Positions 1-5,107 of a DNA stretch of 17,493 nt are shown here, piece after piece. The position numbers were made by a program, and so were the translations under genes. The stretch is from Candidatus Poribacteria bacterium (GTDB taxonomy: Bacteria > Poribacteria > WGA-4E > WGA-3G): contig JAPPMR010000283.1 in assembly GCA_028818995.1 (NCBI GenBank), positions 1-17,493 on the forward strand, in the 5' to 3' direction. Position 1 is the first letter of the stretch. Every line of letters begins with the position of its first letter. The notes below the pieces were generated by a model. The model made no database searches, was not told the origin of the DNA, and saw nothing but the letters and a program-made list of their open reading frames with translations.

Positions 1-369
1 TACAATATAAACTCACAGTAAAACCTATTAACCGATTATTCTTAAAACTGAATAATCCTGAAGAACTATCAATTATCTTGACTATAGTAATTTACGATTA
101 ACGGCATATTTGATCAGCGTGCTTACAAAGCGCGCCTACCCGAATAAGTAGAATTATGGATTTCATAATTTGTTATTAACCGTGTATGCGCAATTTCTAT
201 GCCAGTGTCAATACGCTAAATATATTGATAAACTTAGTATATCAAGGTTTGAATTGCCCGAAAAGGAACAAGCAGGAGAGGTGCCTGCACGATTTTGTGC
301 AGGCGAAGTTGAAAGAGAGGGATTATGGACATTAGGTGCTGTCCCATGAAGTTTAGCGGAACTTATATC
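1..369. other. Left-edge intergenic region without a convincing gene
   Basis: No ORF here has both a plausible ribosome binding site and recognisable protein content. The segment 122-139 reads CTTACAAAGCGCGCCTAC and resembles 3889-3905 (CTTACAAAGCCTCCTAC), so it is probably a fragment of a dispersed intergenic repeat. A perfect 8 bp hairpin lies at 283-304. An ATG at 325 follows a purine-rich stretch, but the frame runs antisense into the sulfatase gene and is not called. Confidence 0.5.
283..304. repeat. Perfect 8 bp hairpin downstream of the sulfatase gene
   Basis: GCCTGCAC (283-290), a six-base loop, then GTGCAGGC (297-304). It lies 66 bases past the sulfatase stop codon and could stabilise or end that transcript, but no T-tract follows on the minus strand. 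It is not a classical rho-independent terminator. Confidence 0.45.
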
Positions 370-2079
370 TCAAATCACCCGTTTTACATAGACATAATAG
401 GCACCGAGCGTCAATTCTTCTGTTTCATCAGCGAACTGCGTGTGAAGGCGTGTTTGCCCTGCTTTGAGGTTGAATGTAAAGGTTGCGCCGACTGCATCAG
501 GTTCAATAGCCTGAGTTGCAGACTGGTCACCAATGCGGATTTGTGCTGTTTTCAAGTCTAATGCGCGTCCACCGTTGTAAAGGTCAATTTTCTCACCGGG
601 AATCCCCTCTGTGATGGCTCTATTTTCCTCACGGGGCCAGCGTCGCAACTCAAAACTATACTCACCATCTTCAGGAATCTCAATTGCCCAATACCCGTTG
701 CATTCCATTCCGTTCCGTATTGATCCTTGATTCCAAGCATTTCCACTACCGTGCCAATCATGTGTCGTTATACATGCAAGTTGCTCGTTTTGAGTGCCAA
801 CGACAATTGGACACTCTTCATCAAACCGTTCCGAAACCAATGTCCACCATGCCTCATAATGCTCGCGTAGTTCCGCGACGACTTCTGGATGGTCAGCAGC
901 GATGTCCTCGCGTTGTTCCGGGTCTGCTTGGATGTCGTAAAGTTCCGTACCGTTGATGAGTCGCCATCTTTGCGACATTGTGGCACTCTGTCTCCACTTA
1001 ATCGGATTTTCAATCCGCTGTGAATCGGTAACAACTACGCGATCTTCCCATTCTACCGGTTCATCTTGCAATAACGGTGCGATGCTGGTGCCGTGAAAAC
1101 GGGAGGTCTCGGACACTTCTAAATCGCAGAGGTCAATTAACGTTGGCAGTAGATCAATGTTTGCCGTAAGTTCGTCAACCTCTTTCTTTTCTGAAAAACC
1201 TCCGTTAGGCCAATGCATAAAGAGCGGCACACGATGCCCACCTTCATAAGGCGATCCTTTTTTGCCGCGCATCCCAGCATTGTATCCTGATTTGACAAAC
1301 TGCTGTCCATCTAAGTCGCAGCCATTCGCAGAACCGTTATCCGTCATAAAGATTAGGATGGTGTTTTCCTCAAGTCCTAATACTTTGAGATGATGCCGGA
1401 GACGTGCCATGTTGTCGTCTATGTTGGTAATCATGCCATAGAAACAAGCGCGTGATTCTGGTTCCCCTTTCCTGCGGTATACCTCACTATAGGCGTCAGG
1501 AACACGGAAAGGGCCGTGTGGTGCATTGGTTGGAATATAGCAGAAAAATGGACGATTCTGATTTCGCTCAATAAACTTCATGCCTTCTTGAAACCATACA
1601 TCGGTGCAATAACCTTCAAACGGTTGTTCAGAACCGTTGCTAAAATAGGTATCATCAAAATAGTTGTTCCCCCAATAATCGGGAGTTTGACTGATACCCC
1701 CGCCACCATGATAGAGTGCTTCTTCAAAGCCACGGTCGTGCGGACGGAACGGGTAGTTATCGCCGAGATGCCATTTGCCGAACATGCCAGTTTTATAGCC
1801 GTTGCGTCTGAAGATATCTGCCATCGTGACCTCATCGCTGCGGAGTAGTGATCTGCCTCCAATAGTATGCCACACACCTGTTGAGTTGCAGTAGCGTCCG
1901 GTCATGATGCCTGCGCGCGTCGGGGAACAGGTAGGACCGACATGCAGGTTCCGCAGTTGGACGCTCTCTCCTGCAAGTGCGTCTAAATTCGGGGTGTTGA
2001 TGACTGGGTTTCCTGTGCATCCTAAATCACCGTAGCCTTGGTCGTCGGTGATAACGAAGACAAGATTAGGTTGTGTCAC
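370..2079 (-). CDS. Sulfatase (formylglycine-dependent, alkaline phosphatase superfamily)
   Basis: Predicted sulfate-ester hydrolase of 569 residues. The N-terminus carries the metal-binding TDDQGYGD (D12, D13). The signature CSPTR begins at C51, the residue matured to formylglycine in this family. GKWHLG (101-106), PHGP with H188 and TDNGS with D247/N248 are further conserved active-site elements. The last 130 or so residues form a non-catalytic tail with beta-rich character (GYWAIEIPEDGEYSFELRR), like an accessory carbohydrate-binding-type domain. The start chosen is the GTG at 2079: AAAGGAG lies 8 bases upstream, and homologues begin at about this point (TQPNLVFVITDDQ). The in-frame ATG at 2217 would add 46 residues with no family resemblance and lies upstream of a likely promoter. 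There is no obvious signal peptide with the GTG start. The substrate cannot be read from sequence. No maturase gene (anSME or FGE) is in the window. Confidence 0.93.
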   Translation of the reverse strand: MTQPNLVFVITDDQGYGDLGCTGNPVINTPNLDALAGESVQLRNLHVGPTCSPTRAGIMTGRYCNSTGVWHTIGGRSLLRSDEVTMADIFRRNGYKTGMFGKWHLGDNYPFRPHDRGFEEALYHGGGGISQTPDYWGNNYFDDTYFSNGSEQPFEGYCTDVWFQEGMKFIERNQNRPFFCYIPTNAPHGPFRVPDAYSEVYRRKGEPESRACFYGMITNIDDNMARLRHHLKVLGLEENTILIFMTDNGSANGCDLDGQQFVKSGYNAGMRGKKGSPYEGGHRVPLFMHWPNGGFSEKKEVDELTANIDLLPTLIDLCDLEVSETSRFHGTSIAPLLQDEPVEWEDRVVVTDSQRIENPIKWRQSATMSQRWRLINGTELYDIQADPEQREDIAADHPEVVAELREHYEAWWTLVSERFDEECPIVVGTQNEQLACITTHDWHGSGNAWNQGSIRNGMECNGYWAIEIPEDGEYSFELRRWPREENRAITEGIPGEKIDLYNGGRALDLKTAQIRIGDQSATQAIEPDAVGATFTFNLKAGQTRLHTQFADETEELTLGAYYVYVKRVI

Positions 2080-2163
2080 GATAGTATCTCCTTTTGTATT
2101 TTCTATTATGTAATCTAAACATACGGGCATATTCAAACAACCGCGAACCCATAATGCCTTCCT

Positions 2164-2172
2164 ATAATAGCA
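2164..2172 (-). promoter_or_regulatory. Candidate extended -10 promoter for the sulfatase gene
   Basis: On the minus strand the sequence reads TGCTATTAT, a TGn extended -10 with a 5/6 match to TATAAT. Transcription would begin near 2157, giving a leader of about 78 bases before the GTG start at 2079. No clear -35 box is visible. Confidence 0.35.
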
Positions 2173-2257
2173 GCACAAGCAGGTTGTCGTTTGAGAAGAT
2201 GGCGCAATTTTGGACATTCATGCTTTACTGGTTTTCGACTACTGATTACGGATGTTA

Positions 2258-2950
2258 CTACATCTGTTTCTTAATTTCGGCAATGAGTTCTTCGTTTTCC
2301 CACGCCTCTACCAAACTTATTACTTTCTGGAAATCCTCATCTGCCTCTGCATCGAGTCCTAATTTCTTTTTTGCAACCCCCCGATTGATGTATGCATCTG
2401 TATTTTCAGGATTTAGACGAATAGCCTCGTCATAGTCAGAAATAGCGGCTTCATAGTGTCCAAGTTTTGATTTATCAAATCCTCTATGCTCAAATGCTTG
2501 ATCATCGTTTGGGTCTAAACGGATGACCATGTCTAAATCGGATATTGATCCAAAATATTGCTCTATTTCGCATTTAGCAATAGCACGGTTGTAATAGGCT
2601 TTTATAAATTCAGGGTTAAGGCGAATAGCTTCGTCTAAGTCAGAGATGGCATCTTTAGGATGCTTTAATCTGATTTTTGTAAGACCTCTGTTACAATAGG
2701 TTTTCGCGTCGTTTGGGTCTAAACGTATCGCCTCGTCATAGTCAGAGATCGCTTCAAAGTATTGTTTCAAATTATATTTTGCATTTCCCCGGTAATAGTA
2801 AACTTCTGCTGACGTAGGGTCTAAACGTATCGCCTCGTTATAGTTAGAGATAGCATTATTATAATCTTCCTGATCGTATAACTCTATACCTTTGTCAATG
2901 TAGTTCTTGACAGATTTAGAAATGCTTTTAGGTATCTTATCTTTTTTCAT
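2258..2950 (-). CDS. Tetratricopeptide repeat protein
   Basis: A 230-residue protein made almost entirely of six consecutive 34-residue TPR units, from about residue 14 to 217. The repeated core is AISDYDEAIRLDPxxAxxYxNRG. TPR solenoids bind peptides or partner proteins, and no catalytic residue or signal peptide is visible, so the role is probably scaffolding in the cytoplasm. The ATG at 2950 has AGGA 8 bases upstream. The gene begins only 9 bases after the stop codon of the upstream membrane protein gene, so the two are almost certainly co-transcribed. The repeats are also strongly conserved at DNA level (102 bp period), which suggests recent expansion or gene conversion. The specific partner is unknown. 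Confidence 0.92.
   Translation of the reverse strand: MKKDKIPKSISKSVKNYIDKGIELYDQEDYNNAISNYNEAIRLDPTSAEVYYYRGNAKYNLKQYFEAISDYDEAIRLDPNDAKTYCNRGLTKIRLKHPKDAISDLDEAIRLNPEFIKAYYNRAIAKCEIEQYFGSISDLDMVIRLDPNDDQAFEHRGFDKSKLGHYEAAISDYDEAIRLNPENTDAYINRGVAKKKLGLDAEADEDFQKVISLVEAWENEELIAEIKKQM
2409..2870. repeat. 102 bp tandem repeats inside the TPR gene
   Basis: Units with the core CTAAACGTATCGCCTCGTC recur at 102 bp spacing. For example the units starting GGGTCT at 2715 and 2817 are near-identical for over 30 bases, and diverged copies lie near 2409 and 2613. This is the DNA form of the 34-residue TPR period. Confidence 0.8.
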
Positions 2951-2959
2951 CTAACTTTC

Positions 2960-3460
2960 CTATGCGAGTTCCGATTTAGATGGTTTACTATCCATTAAAT
3001 GCTTTCGCAAGATGTCTTCATTCGGTTCATTTTTGTTTTCTGTGGCTTTAGTTGCTATTTCGGTGTTGACTTTGTTTTTATTTTGCCAGTAAGAATAAAT
3101 GTTTGCACCGATAAAAATTAAAAGATGAGCACCGACTGCCACCGCTATTCCTATTATAATCGTAAATAATTTATCAACATCCGATCTGAGAACTGCAACC
3201 TCTTTGTCAAGTTCGTGAAATTTTGTATTGAGTTCTTTGTAATTGACATCAATTTTCTTGTCAAGTTCACCAATTTTTTTGTCAACATGGTCGCGCATAT
3301 TATTTTCAACTTTATCCAACCTATCAATAATCTGCATAAATTGTGATTGCGATAGGACAGAATCAGATTGTTGCTCCTGCTGCGCAAAGGCAGCAGCAGT
3401 CATAGACAGAACAAAGAGTATTCCCAAAAAGCACCAGAGTGTTCTCCGCGCGTACAACAT
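2960..3460 (-). CDS. Small envelope protein: signal peptide, coiled coil, transmembrane helix
   Basis: I do not recognise a named family. The 166-residue product starts with a signal peptide (positive MLYARR, hydrophobic core to about residue 24) with a probable cleavage site after AAAFA at residue 26. Residues 42-97 are a heptad-rich coiled coil (DRLDKVENNMRDHVDKK and following). Residues 98-124 form a hydrophobic membrane helix, and the last 40 residues are charged and hydrophilic. The predicted topology is an extracytoplasmic coiled coil anchored by a C-proximal helix with a short cytoplasmic tail. The ATG at 3460 is preceded by AAGGTGA. The gene lies 9 bases before the TPR gene and the two probably form a two-gene operon, so the TPR protein may dock on the cytoplasmic tail (inference). 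Confidence 0.82.
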   Translation of the reverse strand: MLYARRTLWCFLGILFVLSMTAAAFAQQEQQSDSVLSQSQFMQIIDRLDKVENNMRDHVDKKIGELDKKIDVNYKELNTKFHELDKEVAVLRSDVDKLFTIIIGIAVAVGAHLLIFIGANIYSYWQNKNKVNTEIATKATENKNEPNEDILRKHLMDSKPSKSELA

Positions 3461-3526
3461 TATAATTCACCTTAGATTTATAGGGCGCAACCCACGAATT
3501 GTGCCTTTTTTGCAGTAAACAGAATT

Positions 3527-3555
3527 ATCTTACCATATCAGGCAGAAGTTGTCAA
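3527..3555 (-). promoter_or_regulatory. Sigma70-type promoter for the membrane protein/TPR operon
   Basis: On the minus strand, TTGACA (3555-3550), a 17 bp spacer, then TAAGAT (3532-3527) preceded by TGG, which is an extended -10. Expected transcription start is near 3520, giving a leader of about 60 bases before the ATG at 3460. Consensus -35 and ideal spacing make this one of the best promoters in the window. Confidence 0.65.
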
Positions 3556-3583
3556 AATATGGCTTGATCTATGGGGGTATTTA

Positions 3584-3711
3584 TAGTGAACTTTGAAATT
3601 AAAGAGGCACATTTTCTGTAGGAGCGATCTCCGAATCGCGACCCCTTTGTAGTCGGGAATCGGAGTTCCCTCGGACAACTCAAAATGTCCTGTTAATTCT
3701 AAAGTTCACTA
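3584..3711. mobile_element. MITE-like inverted-repeat element with TA flanks
   Basis: The left end TAGTGAACTTTGAAATTA (from 3584) is mirrored by the right end TTAATTCTAAAGTTCACTA (to 3711), an imperfect terminal inverted repeat of about 30 bp. Both ends carry TA, the target duplication of IS630/Tc1-mariner transposons. The interior is also a palindrome: 3621-3641 pairs with the segment ending at about 3674 at 17 of 21 positions. The whole 128 bp could fold as one long hairpin. There is no coding capacity, so mobility would depend on a transposase elsewhere. Confidence 0.6.
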
Positions 3712-3778
3712 AAAATCGAAAACTAAATAACCCTGTGATCTATGTGTTGTGTTTTGCCGTGTTCAAATCTACGTGATG

Positions 3779-3810
3779 CTTACAAATGTAAGAGGCGCAA
3801 TGAATTGCGC
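3779..3810. repeat. Two adjacent perfect palindromes
   Basis: CTTACA-AA-TGTAAG (3779-3792) is followed after 2 bases by GCGCAA-TGAA-TTGCGC (3795-3810). They form a compact double hairpin downstream of the aminotransferase gene and look like remnants of REP-like intergenic repeats. Confidence 0.6.
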
Positions 3811-3919
3811 GACTACAAGCGCGGATACTCTTAAAATCCGCGTAATCGGCGTAGTCCGTATAAATCCGTGATTCAGATAGTAATCGGACTTACAAAGCCT
3901 CCTACAAGAAAGAATGACC

Positions 3920-5107
3920 TTATCCCAACGCCTTTTTAATCCGATCTAATCCACGATTTATCTCCGTCAAAGAGGTAGCGAAGGAAAGCCGCAAATTATT
4001 ATCCGCGCCAAATCCATCTCCCGGCACAACACCGACACCTGCTGAACCGAGTAAATAATCGGTTATATCCATTGAACCCTCAATTTTTTTGCCGTCAAGT
4101 GTTCTGCCGTAGTGTTCAGAGAAATCGGGAAAGATGTAGAATGCACCTTGCGGTTTGACATAACTCACACCGTCAATTTCATCAAAACGCTGACAGATAA
4201 CATCACGACGTTCTTCAAATGCTTTTCGCATCTCCTCAACGGCATCTTGCGGTTCGTTGAGTGCGGCAACCGCGCCTTTTTGCGCAATGGAGGTTGGGTT
4301 TGAGGTGCTGTGTGATTGGATACGCGACATTGCTGAAATCGCATCTTCGGGACCTGCAGTATACCCGATACGCCAACCTGTCATGGAATAGGCTTTGGAT
4401 ACCCCATTGACAACAAAAGTAATTGCTTTCGTCTCTTCGTTGAATGACGCAGGACTCTGATGTGTTGCACCGTCGTATAGCAATGCTTCATAGATTTCAT
4501 CGGAGATAAGATAGACCTGATTTTCGACTGCAAGTGTTGCTATCTGCTTGAGTGTTTCTATATCATAAGTGGTACCTGTGGGATTGCTCGGACTGTTGAT
4601 GAGAATTGCTTTTGTTTTTGGTGTGATCGCTGCTTCCACCTGATCGGGTTGCATGCAAAAGTTCTGTTCGGCAGTGGTTTCAATCACGCGCGGGGTAGCG
4701 CCTGCCAACTTAATCTGCTGTGGATAACTTACCCAATAAGGTGCAGCGAAGATGACTTCATCGTCCGGATCACAGATCGCTTGCATGATGTTATAGAGGG
4801 TATGTTTTGCCCCGCACGAAACGATGACTTGGGATGCTGTATAATCCAGTCCGTTATCATTCTTGAATTTGTCCACAATTGCTTCTCGCAGTTCGGGGAT
4901 ACCGGGGACGGGTGTGTATTTTGTAAAGCCTGCATCAAGGGCAGTGATTGCGGCGGCTTTGATATAGTCGGGTGTATCAAAGTCGGGTTCGCCTGCTCCG
5001 AATTTGACGACATCTACGCCATCCGCAATCATCGCGTTGATTTTAGCAGTGATGGCTAAGGTTGATGATGGTGTTACGTTTTGACTCCGTTGTGATAGTG
5101 AAATCAT
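3920..5107 (-). CDS. aspB: Aspartate aminotransferase, class I PLP-dependent
   Basis: A 395-residue fold-type I aminotransferase. It likely interconverts aspartate plus 2-oxoglutarate with oxaloacetate plus glutamate; related enzymes also act on prephenate or aromatic substrates. Visible motifs are GAGEPDFDTP (38-47), the PLP-contacting SPSNPTG with N175, D203/Y206 in ISDEIYE, the Schiff-base lysine K238 in VSKAYSMTGWRIGY, and a C-terminal arginine in NNLRLSFATS. Length and motifs fit the class Ib (AspB/Thermus AspC) group. The ATG at 5107 has AAGGAG 5 bases upstream and overlaps the stop of the preceding 795-residue gene by one base (TAATG), so translation is probably coupled. With asd in the same gene string it suggests an aspartate-family biosynthetic setting. 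The substrate assignment is family-level only. Confidence 0.93.
   Translation of the reverse strand: MISLSQRSQNVTPSSTLAITAKINAMIADGVDVVKFGAGEPDFDTPDYIKAAAITALDAGFTKYTPVPGIPELREAIVDKFKNDNGLDYTASQVIVSCGAKHTLYNIMQAICDPDDEVIFAAPYWVSYPQQIKLAGATPRVIETTAEQNFCMQPDQVEAAITPKTKAILINSPSNPTGTTYDIETLKQIATLAVENQVYLISDEIYEALLYDGATHQSPASFNEETKAITFVVNGVSKAYSMTGWRIGYTAGPEDAISAMSRIQSHSTSNPTSIAQKGAVAALNEPQDAVEEMRKAFEERRDVICQRFDEIDGVSYVKPQGAFYIFPDFSEHYGRTLDGKKIEGSMDITDYLLGSAGVGVVPGDGFGADNNLRLSFATSLTEINRGLDRIKKALG

Larger units (their letters stand above)
3461..3919. other. Intergenic island built of repeats
   Basis: No protein-coding gene is seen. From left to right the island holds the promoter of the membrane protein operon, a 128 bp MITE-like inverted-repeat element (3584-3711), an AT-rich spacer, two adjacent palindromes (3779-3792 and 3795-3810), and a stretch of related short phrases around CCGCGTAATCGGCGTAGTCCG (3838-3858). 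It ends with CTTACAAAGCCTCCTAC (3889-3905), which resembles 122-139. No terminator for the aminotransferase gene is evident. Confidence 0.7.

Noticed and set aside
41..60. ATTCTTAAAACTGA shared with 12913-12926
   Set aside because: A single AT-rich match of about 14 bases in a window this long can arise by chance, and the flanks do not match.
325..561. Plus-strand 78-codon ORF with a purine-rich stretch before its ATG
   Set aside because: Most of it is antisense to the conserved C-terminal part of the sulfatase gene, its cysteine-rich product matches nothing I recognise, and the ribosome binding site spacing is too short.
1516..1877. Overlapping ORFs of about 100 codons on both strands inside the sulfatase gene
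   Set aside because: Shadow frames of the conserved catalytic domain with no start signals.
2080..2217. N-terminal extension of the sulfatase from the ATG at 2217
   Set aside because: It has no family resemblance, the GTG at 2079 has a far better ribosome binding site, and a likely promoter lies inside the extension.
3778..3912. Possible CRISPR remnant in the palindrome-rich spacer
   Set aside because: The palindromes differ from each other and there is no regular repeat-spacer spacing.
4649..5059. Plus-strand 136-codon ORF
   Set aside because: Antisense shadow of the aminotransferase N-terminal half.
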